From an uncultured Pirellulaceae bacterium (lineage in GTDB: Bacteria; Planctomycetota; Planctomycetia; Pirellulales; Pirellulaceae), in NCBI GenBank assembly GCA_934278005.1, contig CAKQWG010000055.1, forward strand, positions 1 through 18,004: a stretch of 18,004 nt of DNA. The letters run 5' to 3'. Below are positions 1-8,200 of this stretch, one piece after another. Position 1 is the first letter of the stretch; every line of letters begins with the position of its first letter. Position numbers and translations under genes: made by a program. The notes under the pieces are model-generated. The model did no database searches. It was not told the origin of the DNA and was given only the letters and a program-made list of their open reading frames with translations.

Positions 1-378
1 CCCGCTCTGGGCAGCATTCTCTAAACCGCCCTGGGCAGCTTTCTCTAAACCGCTCTGGGCAGCTTTCTCTAAACCGCCCTGGGCAGCATTCCCCGAAGCG
101 CTCTGTTGAGCAGCCGCGATGGCCGGCAAAGCAGTTTCACCAAGATTCCAGAGTTCTAAGAAGGCTTGCCTTCGCACACTAAATTCGGCGGCTCCCAATT
201 GCTCGATCAGTCGTCTGACGTCCGCCGCCGGCGCTGGCACTGGCATTAAGTCAGTGGCTAAATCCTGGCCCGCTCGGAACTGAGGGTTCTCTCCATGCAC
301 TGGCGACCATTGACCAGCACCTACAATCAGCTGAGCGGCGGCTAGCAAAGCGACTAGTGAATTCAGTAAGGTGCGCAT
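1..378 (-). CDS. Secreted HEAT-like protein with 8-residue tandem repeats (partial, runs off left edge)
   Basis: Reading the minus strand from the ATG at 376-378 gives 126 codons without a stop, so the gene continues beyond the window. Residues 1 to about 21 form a signal peptide (MRTLLNSLVALLAAAQLIVG), so the product is probably exported. Residues about 54-89 contain RLIEQLGAAEFSVRRQAFLE followed by LWNLGETALPAI, a HEAT-like helix pair of a kind often seen just after the signal peptide of planctomycete secreted proteins. From about residue 97 the protein becomes a tandem array of an 8-residue unit, AAQ(G/S)GLE(K/N). A weak Shine-Dalgarno GGAA lies 5 bases before the ATG. It sits 119 bases downstream of the dehydratase gene in the same orientation, and no clear terminator was seen between them. 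Function is unknown; a scaffold or protein-binding role is only a guess. The start and export signal are fairly secure. Confidence 0.7.
   Translation of the reverse strand, partial: MRTLLNSLVALLAAAQLIVGAGQWSPVHGENPQFRAGQDLATDLMPVPAPAADVRRLIEQLGAAEFSVRRQAFLELWNLGETALPAIAAAQQSASGNAAQGGLEKAAQSGLEKAAQGGLENAAQSG
4..99. repeat. 24-bp tandem repeat inside the HEAT-like gene
   Basis: The core CTGGGCAGC recurs at 7, 31, 55 and 79, an exact 24-base period, with a decayed fifth copy near 103. Differences between copies are few (GCTCTGGG or GCCCTGGG; AGCATTC or AGCTTTC). The period is a multiple of three and encodes an 8-residue repeat on the minus strand. The array continues past the left edge, so its copy number is unknown. 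Confidence 0.85.
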
Positions 379-497
379 AGGGATTCCAGCAACATACATG
401 TTTCAAACGGTTTTGATGGGCGCAGCGACGATGTCCATACTCAATTTTAACGGGCAGCCTGTTAAAAACAGTCGACCTGGTCCACTCGGGCTGCAAA

Positions 498-2093
498 CTA
501 GAGTACCGGCCCGACTTGCCAGGGCACGAATTCTTCGTCTCCCAGATCCAGCTGCTCGCTACAGGTTGGCTCGCCGCTGGCGGTGGCTAGCAGACGCAAA
601 AACAGCTCCCTGCCCACCTCCTGCACGGAGCGCCCCTCGACGACTTGTCCGGCATTAAAATCCATATCCTCGGACAACCTTGCAAACAGTTTCGAATTCG
701 AGGCTATTTTAAAGCTCGGGGTCGGCTTGAACCCGAAGCAGCTTCCGCGGCCCGTGGTGAACGCTACCAGGTTAGCGCCACTGGCAACCATACCCGTCAC
801 GCTGGCAGGGTCGAACCCAGGGCTATCCATGACTACGAAGCCCGCTTGCTCGATTGGCTCCGCGTACTCGTAAACCCCTTCCAGCGCCGTCGTGCCACCT
901 TTGCTAACGGCCCCCAGGGACTTTTCGGTAATTGTTGTCAGCCCGCCCGCCTTGTTACCTACCGACGGATTGTTGTCGAGCACTTCGCCATAATTGCCAC
1001 AGTACCACTTCCACCATTCGATGCGCTCGAGCAGTTTTTCGGCCACCTCGCGCGAGCGAGCTCGACGCGTCAGCAGATGCTCGGCACCATAGATCTCAGA
1101 CGTCTCGGAGAGAATGACCGTACCGCCGCAGGCGACCAACATATCGCCGGCTGCGCCTAGGGCAGGATTAGCCGTAATGCCCGAATAGCCATCCGAGCCT
1201 CCACACTCAGTAGCCAGCATCAGATGGCTGGCAGGCGCTGTTGTGCGCCGGATGTCGTTGACCTGCGGAAGCATGTTAGCCACCATTTCACAGCCCTGTT
1301 CGACCGTCGCCCGCGTGCCACCTGAATTCTGGATTGAGAGTACCGGAACAGAATCTTCATCGCTGTTGTGGATGCCCCCGGCGGATTCAATCTGGTACAG
1401 CTTCTGTGACCGCACCAAGTGATCGAGCGTCCCCTGTTCACAGCCCAACCCCACTAAAAGAAAACCGCCGATGTTCGGGTGCCGAGCCATGCCACCTAAC
1501 ACGCGGCTTAACATGCGGTGCCGCGATCCGTCGTAGGCCATCGCGCAGCCGCTGCCGTGACGAAACGACACCACTCCATCCACGTTCGGAAAGGCAGCTA
1601 GGGCTTCGCGACCGAAGCGATTAGCGATTAGTTTCGAGACCGAAGCTGAGCAATTGACATTGCTGATAATCGCCAAGTAGTTCCGCGTCCCCACCCGCTC
1701 GCGGCCCGTGGCACTGGGAGCTCGGCGAAAACCCTCGAAAGTGAATTCGTTCAGCGGCTCCAGATCGTCGGGAACTTCGGTCGAAATGGCTTCTAAATCG
1801 ATCGTGTGGTCGCAACTCAAATTATGAGAGTGCACATGCTGACCCGGTGCAATTGGGCACGTGGCCAAGCCGATCGACCATCCGAATTTAAAGACTGGCT
1901 CATCTGCGGCAGTCTGGCGGACGGACATTTTATGTCCCGCGGGAATAAACTGTCGAACCTCAATAGATCGCTGCCCCACCTGCACGGTCTGCCCCGGTTC
2001 TAAGTTGCGCAGGGCAACTACCACGCTGTCGCGTGGGCTGAGCAACACGTGGTCTGCATGGTTCGAGGGATTTAGCAAGTTGGTGGTTGGCAA
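498..2093 (-). CDS. UxaA/GarD-family sugar-acid dehydratase (altronate or galactarate dehydratase)
   Basis: The 531-residue product has the full architecture of the UxaA/GarD family. An N-terminal SAF-like domain (about residues 15-100) holds the HVHSHNL segment. The large dehydratase domain holds GTRNYLAI (about 135-142), ECGGSDGYSGITANPALG (about 296-313), GAEHLLTRRA, GNKAGGLTTITEKSLGAVSK and a C-terminal GRGSCFGFKPTPSFKIASNS block. Family members are metal-dependent cytoplasmic enzymes that dehydrate D-altronate or D-galactarate to 2-keto-3-deoxy sugar acids, which enter central metabolism through KDG. Length matches the family (about 500-530). The start is a TTG with no clear Shine-Dalgarno; the reading frame upstream is closed by TAA at 2142-2144 and has no ATG, and a GTG at codon 16 is an alternative. 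Which substrate is used cannot be read from the sequence, so no symbol is given. No other hexuronate-pathway gene is adjacent. Confidence 0.93.
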   Translation of the reverse strand: MPTTNLLNPSNHADHVLLSPRDSVVVALRNLEPGQTVQVGQRSIEVRQFIPAGHKMSVRQTAADEPVFKFGWSIGLATCPIAPGQHVHSHNLSCDHTIDLEAISTEVPDDLEPLNEFTFEGFRRAPSATGRERVGTRNYLAIISNVNCSASVSKLIANRFGREALAAFPNVDGVVSFRHGSGCAMAYDGSRHRMLSRVLGGMARHPNIGGFLLVGLGCEQGTLDHLVRSQKLYQIESAGGIHNSDEDSVPVLSIQNSGGTRATVEQGCEMVANMLPQVNDIRRTTAPASHLMLATECGGSDGYSGITANPALGAAGDMLVACGGTVILSETSEIYGAEHLLTRRARSREVAEKLLERIEWWKWYCGNYGEVLDNNPSVGNKAGGLTTITEKSLGAVSKGGTTALEGVYEYAEPIEQAGFVVMDSPGFDPASVTGMVASGANLVAFTTGRGSCFGFKPTPSFKIASNSKLFARLSEDMDFNAGQVVEGRSVQEVGRELFLRLLATASGEPTCSEQLDLGDEEFVPWQVGPVL

Positions 2094-2230
2094 GTGCGGA
2101 AAGCTTTCGGAATGGACGCGTTTTAAAAATTCATGAAAGAATTAAAGAATAATAGATATTCATTCATAAATTCTCACAATCGTGTATGGAATTCTAACCA
2201 TCCCCATTATTGCCCATTAAGGTCTAGCCT
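2094..2230 (-). promoter_or_regulatory. AT-rich probable promoter region of the dehydratase gene
   Basis: About 2115-2220 is much richer in A and T than the surrounding genes. On the minus strand it contains TTGTGA followed at a somewhat long spacing (about 19) by TATTAT. This is consistent with a promoter for the dehydratase gene, but the boxes are imperfect and the start site is not determined. Confidence 0.35.
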
Positions 2231-2267
2231 GTCACTCCGGCCATGCTGAAATGAGGCTCGATCGATG

Positions 2268-2353
2268 TGGCTCGACACTCAATGCCGTTTTCGCTGCCCA
2301 ACATACTCACCGCTGCCAAGCTTACCGGCGGCGGAGCGTCGAGCCAGCTTGGC
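2268..2353 (-). repeat. Interleaved inverted repeats just downstream of fliF
   Basis: Two inverted repeats overlap here. Arms 2268-2280 (TGGCTCGACACTC) and 2334-2346 (GAGCGTCGAGCCA) pair over 13 positions with one mismatch; in minus-strand RNA that mismatch becomes a G-U pair. Arms 2315-2322 (GCCAAGCT) and 2346-2353 (AGCTTGGC) form a perfect 8-bp stem that reaches into the fliF stop codon. The arms alternate along the strand, the order needed for a pseudoknot. No T-run follows, so a classical terminator is not supported. Confidence 0.5.
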
Positions 2354-4050
2354 TAAGCCGCGTCGCCTATCCAGCTCTTAAGAAGATTAACTACGGCGTC
2401 GGGATTGTCTTTGATCAATGTAGAGAGATCTTCCTTCATCTCCCCGCCGGTCACGTCAAACTCAGGCCGCGAGCGTCGTTCGCCCGACTCATCGCCAGCT
2501 CCCGCTTGGCTCAGCTCCAGTTCGTCCCCCATGTCCTCGGGGACCTCTAGCCCGAAGCCCTCAGCAAACTTGCGATCGGTCTCGCCCTCTCCCGCCTGAG
2601 ACTTGATCCAGCTGAACATCATCCCCAGACTCACCAGCACCACAGCTATTAGGGCCAGCGTGCTCCAGGATTCGTTCAACCAATTCACCGTCGTCGTCGT
2701 AAAGCTAGGACCCGGAATTGCCGCTACTGGAAGATCGGGGAAAGTGTAGACTTTGACGTACGGCTTACGGTCATCCCCGTCGCGGATACCCATAGCGATG
2801 CCTTCGACGGCTGCTCGAATATTGTTTTCGGTTTCGGTTTTCAGATCGGCCAACTGCTGAAGAGTTGGTTCGGCAGGGGGCGTTGCGGCCGTAGCGCCAC
2901 CTGCCGTCAATGCAGCTCGATGCGTCAATACTTGGCGGTAGTACGACTCGGGAATCCCGACACTGACTGAAACCTTGGTAGGCGTCAGTCCGGCTTTTTC
3001 TGTACGCGACGCATCGTGCCCGGCTACCCGCCGCTCGTTCGCCTCGGACTGCTTGCTGGTCGAGGTCTGTCCGGCTGCCGTCGTGGCCACCGACTGAGGC
3101 CGATTGCCAATGCCGTTGATATCCGATCCCGGCGGACCACCGCTAACGGGCTTAGCGTTCTCTGAATCCTTGCGACTTTCGTTGGATTGCACAGTCACGG
3201 CGGTCGGATCGTAAGCTAGCTTCTCTTCTTCGGAGACCAGCGTTGGGTCAATTTCCACGTTGACCATCAATTCGACTCCACCATACTCGCGCAGCACCGA
3301 GGCAACTTTGCCGTCAAAGTACTTCTCCCATTGCTGTCGGGCATTCAGCACAGGATTTTGCGATGCGGCTCGCGGATCGTCTGTCTCGCTATAGACGCTG
3401 CCCGTCCCCAGATCGAGCACTGAAATATTCTTAGCGGGCAGACCAGCAAAATGTTTTGACACATGTTCGGCGATACTCCGCTGAATCGAAGCCGGGATTG
3501 GCTGGTTGTGCGGCCCCTGCAGTTCGATGCTACACACGCGCTCGGTCTCGCGGCCAAACCCTTTGCGCATCTCGTCGTAGCGAACTGCGGCAAACTCGAT
3601 GCCCGGCATGCGTTTGAGCGTGTTGGCCAGCTCGCGCTCCTCGCTGGTCTGCATGCGTGCGCTGAATTTCTCAGAGGACTCGAAGACGTTACCTTCAGCC
3701 AAAGCCCGGTCGATCTCACTGCCCCATTGCTTGGGTAGTGCATCGCCGGTCGACAGCGCCTTGAGATACTTGTCTCTCTGGCCTTTGGGGATCCGCACCT
3801 GCCGTCCCTCGCGTTGATAGTCGCGCAGCTGCGCATCGCCGAAAGCCGTCTCGATGCGATCTAGTTCAGCGTTGGTCAGCGCAATACCGCCCAGCAGCGA
3901 CTCGTAGTTCCCGGTCGACTCGCTCGTCAACATCCAGCCCAGACTGACCACGATGACCCCCGCCATCAAGCCTGCCATCAGCCGAGCCGAGGGAGTCATG
4001 GACTGGAACAATTCGCTGAGTTGTTTTCCGATTTGGGACAGAGCGTTCAT
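2353..4050 (-). CDS. fliF: Flagellar MS-ring protein FliF
   Basis: The 565-residue product forms the MS-ring in the inner membrane, on which rod and C-ring assemble. Seen in the sequence: a short basic N-terminus, a first membrane helix at about residues 24-41, ring-building-motif domains to about 250 (NYESLLGG, LKRMPGIEFAAVRYDE, PIPASIQRSIAEHVSKHFAG and VSVSVGIPESYYRQ further on), a polar Gly/Ser-rich stretch at about 290-345, a second helix at about 463-481, and a cytoplasmic tail ending in LIKDNPDAVVNLLKSWIGDAA, which matches the FliG-binding motif. Length is normal for the family. The ATG at 4048-4050 gives a clean FliF N-terminus but lacks a good Shine-Dalgarno. It follows fliE by 106 bases. 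fliG, which normally comes next, is absent; the next gene downstream is the unrelated dehydratase. Confidence 0.96.
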   Translation of the reverse strand: MNALSQIGKQLSELFQSMTPSARLMAGLMAGVIVVSLGWMLTSESTGNYESLLGGIALTNAELDRIETAFGDAQLRDYQREGRQVRIPKGQRDKYLKALSTGDALPKQWGSEIDRALAEGNVFESSEKFSARMQTSEERELANTLKRMPGIEFAAVRYDEMRKGFGRETERVCSIELQGPHNQPIPASIQRSIAEHVSKHFAGLPAKNISVLDLGTGSVYSETDDPRAASQNPVLNARQQWEKYFDGKVASVLREYGGVELMVNVEIDPTLVSEEEKLAYDPTAVTVQSNESRKDSENAKPVSGGPPGSDINGIGNRPQSVATTAAGQTSTSKQSEANERRVAGHDASRTEKAGLTPTKVSVSVGIPESYYRQVLTHRAALTAGGATAATPPAEPTLQQLADLKTETENNIRAAVEGIAMGIRDGDDRKPYVKVYTFPDLPVAAIPGPSFTTTTVNWLNESWSTLALIAVVLVSLGMMFSWIKSQAGEGETDRKFAEGFGLEVPEDMGDELELSQAGAGDESGERRSRPEFDVTGGEMKEDLSTLIKDNPDAVVNLLKSWIGDAA

Positions 4051-4111
4051 AGGACTTAATCAAGAACACGAAAATTTGGCAGGGTTAAACGGTGGTTGCG
4101 ACTGTATCCAA

Positions 4112-4138
4112 AGTCCACAGCTGAGCCTGTGGCAACTT
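4112..4138. repeat. Small hairpin in the fliE-fliF gap
   Basis: CCACAG (4115-4120) and CTGTGG (4127-4132) form a perfect 6-bp stem with a 6-base loop. Flanking AAGT and ACTT can extend it across a 2-base bulge. It lies in the 106-base gap and could affect mRNA processing or the relative level of fliF. No T-run makes it a terminator. Confidence 0.4.
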
Positions 4139-4156
4139 GTGGCCAGACTGCTGAAC

Positions 4157-4474
4157 CTAGATTCGAATATTGTTGATCTCTTCGTAAGCGGACATAAGTT
4201 TGTTGCGCACCTGAACCAGCATGCGAAAGGCCATATCCGCTTTTTGAACAGCCGTATAGACCTCGGCTTGATTCACATCGCCGCCAGTCAAAAGCTCATT
4301 GATCTGACCCGTTGCGTCCTGCTGCATCGAGTTGACCTGCAGCACGCTATCGGTCATCAAGCTGCCAAACGAACCGCTCGCCTGCTGTGGCGCCGTCTGA
4401 CGTGCCTGAGAAGCTTGATTGGCATGCATCAGTCGTTGAGTTAGCGGCAGTTGCAGCGACGACAGCGGATTCAC
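4157..4474 (-). CDS. fliE: Flagellar rod/MS-ring junction protein FliE
   Basis: FliE is a small basal-body protein linking the MS-ring to the proximal rod, exported by the flagellar type III apparatus. The C-terminal half is diagnostic: VNQAEVYTAVQKADMAFRML followed by VQVRNKLMSAYEEINNIRI, with a FGSLMTDSV segment before it. About 105 residues is the usual length. Start choice: AGGAG at 4484-4488 lies 9 bases before the GTG at 4472-4474 but only 3 bases before an upstream TTG at 4478-4480, so GTG is preferred; the TTG start would add two residues. The gene follows flgC by about 20 bases and is surely in the same transcript. Confidence 0.92.
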   Translation of the reverse strand: MNPLSSLQLPLTQRLMHANQASQARQTAPQQASGSFGSLMTDSVLQVNSMQQDATGQINELLTGGDVNQAEVYTAVQKADMAFRMLVQVRNKLMSAYEEINNIRI

Positions 4475-4483
4475 AGACAACAG

Positions 4484-4488
4484 CTCCT
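4484..4488 (-). promoter_or_regulatory. Ribosome binding site that decides the fliE start
   Basis: AGGAG on the minus strand. Its spacing is 9 bases to GTG (4472-4474) and 3 bases to TTG (4478-4480), which favours the GTG. Confidence 0.6.
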
Positions 4489-4494
4489 AGGGCT

Positions 4495-4917
4495 CTAAGC
4501 CAGTATCGACAGCGATTGTCGCGACATGTTTTTGGTAATCTCCATCACACCGATGTTTGCCTCGTAGGACCGCGTGGCCTCCAGCGAATCGACAAACTGT
4601 TCGTTGAGATTGATATTGGGATAGGCCACGTAGCCTTTCCACTTACCCTCTTTGATCGCTAGCGGATGGTCGGGCTGATAGCGGTGCAGCGGTTCCCGGT
4701 CGTCGGTTTCCACCGAGGCCACTTTTACCCCGGCAGCTCCGGTCGGGTCGGCTGGATTCTCGTCGGTCTGGAAGATGGTGAACCGCTGCTGATATGGCTT
4801 GGCGTTACCCTGCTCGTCCTGCAGCGATGATATATTGGCAATGTTGCCAGAGATGGTATTCAAGCGTGCGCGTTGGGCTACCAAGGCGCTGGTACTGATG
4901 TCGAGCGAGCTGAGCAT
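4495..4917 (-). CDS. flgC: Flagellar basal-body rod protein FlgC
   Basis: FlgC is a proximal rod subunit. The N-terminus MLSSLDISTSALVAQRARLN with TISGNIANISS is the standard rod-protein motif, and the C-terminus has VAYPNINLNEQFVDSLEATR, SYEANIGVMEITKNM and LSILA, typical of FlgC. From the ATG at 4915-4917 the product has 140 residues, the usual length. The frame is open upstream to a TTG at 4963-4965, but the ATG is preceded by a strong AGGGAG with 5-base spacing and gives the expected family N-terminus, so the longer version is rejected. It is the first gene of the flgC-fliE-fliF operon. flgB, which usually precedes flgC, is missing from the upstream region. Confidence 0.95.
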   Translation of the reverse strand: MLSSLDISTSALVAQRARLNTISGNIANISSLQDEQGNAKPYQQRFTIFQTDENPADPTGAAGVKVASVETDDREPLHRYQPDHPLAIKEGKWKGYVAYPNINLNEQFVDSLEATRSYEANIGVMEITKNMSRQSLSILA

Positions 4918-5223
4918 GACTTCTCCCTGGACGGTTGCTTTGCAAATCTCTTGAAAATCATTCAAGTTTTGGACACTAGTGTTTTTTTACCGCGGCGCGA
5001 AGGCCGATACTCGCCGCGGCCTCCGAGTCAGCAATCAGCTGAGACGAGTTCGCAAGTTGTTTCGCTTGACCTTCGAGGGCCCCACTGACGTCCCTCGGCC
5101 ATTGCACGCACAGTTAGAGCGGCAGAAGCGATTAAAGCGATTGCTCTGCACGGTTATCCACGCCTTTGATGCACACATGGGGGGTGCCGAGCCTTGTGAT
5201 CGGGCAATGTGCGAGTTAACTTA
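4918..5223. promoter_or_regulatory. Divergent intergenic region between the flgC operon and the TPR/TolQR operon
   Basis: These 306 bases contain no convincing gene and should hold promoters for both directions. Visible structure: CTTGAA-AATCA-TTCAAG (4950-4966), a perfect 6-bp inverted repeat 33 bases before the flgC start; the 10-base palindrome ACACTAGTGT (4973-4982); a run of seven T (4982-4988); a perfect 8-bp inverted repeat CCGCGGCG/CGCCGCGG (4990-4997 and 5012-5019) with a 14-base loop; and a direct repeat AAGCGATT at 5126 and 5135. No convincing sigma-28 or sigma-54 promoter was found. Exact promoters were not resolved. Confidence 0.5.
4923..4928 (-). promoter_or_regulatory. Ribosome binding site that decides the flgC start
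   Basis: AGGGAG on the minus strand, 5 bases before the ATG at 4915-4917. It supports the 140-residue FlgC over the longer open frame. Confidence 0.75.
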
Positions 5224-8200
5224 ATGACAAGGGTCAGCTGCCACTCGACCTACAAATTCCGCTCTAGCCTTTTCTATCGAGACTTGTCTGTCGTGCATTT
5301 GCTCTTAGGCTGTGAACCAACCGAAGTCGCCTTTCGCCCCGCGAAAGTTGCGCAGTGGGATCGATCCCCGCCGCAGTCAAGCACGAAGTGGCCTACCATT
5401 TCGTCTACTACGCCGGCAGCTCTCTGCCTGCTTCGCAGGCTGCTGTGGTTGGTCTGTTTGGCATGCCCAGCTCTGCTCGCCAAGCCATCGGCGGCTGAAG
5501 AACCCTATCAGCGGTTCTTAGAAAAGCTGCGTGATGAGCAGCTGTTTGACTTGGCGCTGGTCTACTTGGACCACCAGCAGGACAAGTCCAACTTGCCCGC
5601 CAACTTCAAGGCCGATCTGCAGCTTGAACGCGGACTGTTGCTGTATCAAGCAGCCGCGAAACTGCCGAACAACAATCCCCAGCGTTCACAGAAATTGGAC
5701 GAAGCCGAAGTAGCCTTGCAGCAGTTCCTGAACGCAGAAAAATTACATCCGCGGCGCGGTGAAGCCCGCATGAAGCTCGGCGAACTGCTGTTGGCTCGAG
5801 CCGAGGAAGCGCGAATTCGCGCCGGCGGCGGGACCAAGGCAGACATTCCGGCCGAGGATGTGAGCGACGCGATCAAGTTCTACAGTGATGCACACGCGCT
5901 TTTCGAATCGACGATCGCTGAACTTAGCGAAGTGCTCGAGGGCATGAAGGGAGCACGCACCGACGCTTCCGACACGGCAGCCATCGCCTACCGCCAAAAG
6001 ATCCAAAGCGACATTCGACAATCGCAATTGCTGTCGGCCAAATCGATCGAGGAGCGCGGTCGCAGCCGCGCTCAGCAAAGCCCCGAGCGCAAGGCCGATC
6101 TGGAAACCGCGCTCGGTATGTTCAGCGACCTGTATATGAAGGAACAGAAACTGGTTGCGGTGCGCAACTATGCATTGTTCTATCGCAGCACGATCCAAGC
6201 CACGCTGGGAATGACCGACGAAGCCATCGACGGCTTCCAGCGCATCGCCGACCAAGAGGGCTTCGATATGCTTCGGCCGCTACAGACCGATGCCACGACC
6301 GAATTGGTCAAATTACTTGGATCTCAGAAGAAATACCAGCCGGCCATCGATCGCGCCGAAAAGTGGCTGAGCGCCGCGCGGCCCGACGAATTGGCAAGCC
6401 AAGCTGTGCTCAATTTGCAGCTCGAATTGGCTCGGCTAAAGATCGAGTGGGGCCTAGCGCTCGAAGCCAAGGACCCGCAAGACCGCGTGGTGGGGCGGCT
6501 CAAACGCGACACGCGGACCGCCCTGCGGCGCATGCTGCGGACCCCCGGCACGCACATTGAGCAAGCCCGCCAACTACTCGCACAATTGGGCGTTGAGACC
6601 GAGGATCAACCTGCCCAAGAACTGCCGCAGGTGGCCACTTTTACAGAAGCCAACACGGCCGCGCGCGAACGGCTCGAACGCTCCGAAATCGAATCCGTTG
6701 CACTCGAGTCGCTCAGGCTCAGCTTGGCCGATCCAGCCACCTCCGCCGAGCAGAAACAAGAACTGAGCGAACAACTCAAGCAGGCCGAACAATCGATCAA
6801 CCGCGATCAACAACAAGCCATTGAATTATTGCATAGCGCTCTGCGACTCTATCAGACGGGAGACTCACGCGAGGACCTGTTCGAAGCTAGGTTCCGCTTA
6901 TCTTTTCTACTGCTCAAACAACAGCTTCCGTGGCAGGCGATGAGCGTCGCGGAGTTCCTCTCACGCTCCGCTCCAGGCACCCCTCAGGGGCTGCGCGCAG
7001 CCACCGTCGCACTGGGCAGTTTTAGCGATCTGCTCAGAACGGCTGCCGCGGAGTCCAAGGCTGAATTGACCGATCAGCTGCAGCCGTTTGCCGAGTACCT
7101 GGTCGCCACCTGGCCCGAATCCAGCGAAGCTTCGGCGGCGGCGTCTGCCTTGGTCCAGCTCGCGCTGATGGACAAGAACTTTGAACGGGCCGAACAATTC
7201 CTCAGGCTCGTCCCTAGCGGCAATGCCGAGGCAGCCAAGCTACGGCGCGATGCAGGACTCATGTTCTACTCGCAGTATCTGCAGGAGAAAGCCACTGCCG
7301 GCGAGGCGGCCGAATCGACCGTGCGTCTACGCAAGCAAGCCTTCGATCTCTTGCAGTCGGCGGTGACTGGCGGTGCGAATACGGGCGTTACCGCGGCGGC
7401 CGACGGCAGCCCTGCGGCGACTGGTTCGGTCGATGCTGGCTCGGTTGAAGCGGTCAGCGTGTTAGCCCGCATGCTGCTGGCCGACGGACAGCTCGAAGCG
7501 GCCGCCAAGGTGATGTTCGACGGCGACAGTTCGCCACTGGCCGCGCTGGAACAAGCAAACCATGGCTTGCCCGCCCGAGCAGTCATGGAGTTTTACCGCA
7601 CAGCCGTTCAGGTGAAGATCGCTCAGCTGGCTGAGGGACAGCTGGCTGACGCGCAGGCGGGTGAGCAGATCCGAGACTATATCCAACGTCTACAGGCCGC
7701 CGCCACCGATGCGGAGAGCAACGAAATACTTGCCCGGATTTTTGTGGGTTTAGCACGCGATCTGCGTGAGCAACTCGAGGCAACCACGGACCAAGCCAAG
7801 CGACGCAAGATGTCAGAAACGCTGCTGGTTGTAGCGGTCGAAGCAGCCAAGGCCGAAGGCTTTAATACGCAGTACTGGTCCGCCGATACGATCGTCTCCG
7901 TGGCTGAAGAGCTGGAGAAATCCCCAGCCTCCAAGGCGCAAGCGATCGCCGCCTATGGCGAAGCAGCAAAAATCCTTGAAGCCATCCTGGCCCGTGAGAA
8001 AAGCCAGCCAGGCTGGATAGGTGAAGCTTCAATGGTCTCGCAGATTAGACTCCGGCTGGCCAAGACGTCGCGCGGGGTGGGCGATTACAAACAGGCCATC
8101 GAACAATTGGCCACGGTGCTGGAAGAGAACAGCAACTTGCTCGACATACAAATGGAAGCCGCGCGAACCTATCAAGCCTGGGGTGACGCCAGCAATTCAG

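Noticed and set aside
1..100. Regular repeats that could suggest a CRISPR array
   Set aside because: The 24-base units are directly adjacent with no unique spacers, keep a reading frame and encode an 8-residue protein repeat.
645..1160. 171-codon plus-strand open frame opposite the dehydratase gene
   Set aside because: It lies antisense to conserved dehydratase motifs and has no domain or ribosome binding site.
3345..3836. 163-codon minus-strand open frame inside fliF in another frame
   Set aside because: The FliF frame is conserved over this whole interval, and the alternative product is Arg/Ser/Cys-rich with no domain.
4918..4965. Longer FlgC starting at TTG 4963-4965
   Set aside because: The extra 16 residues do not fit the family N-terminus, and the ATG at 4915-4917 has a strong ribosome binding site.
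5003..5010. GCCGATAC, similar to a sigma-28 flagellar promoter -10 element (GCCGATAA)
   Set aside because: It points toward the TPR operon and not flgC, no TAAA lies at the required distance upstream, and it lies in the loop of a GC-rich inverted repeat.
4982..5019. GC inverted repeat next to a T7 run as an intrinsic terminator
   Set aside because: On the plus strand the T-run precedes the stem; on the minus strand the stem is followed by A residues. Neither orientation gives a stem followed by T.
5743..6255. 170-codon minus-strand open frame opposite the large TPR gene
   Set aside because: It is antisense to clear TPR coding sequence and has no start signal or recognisable domain.
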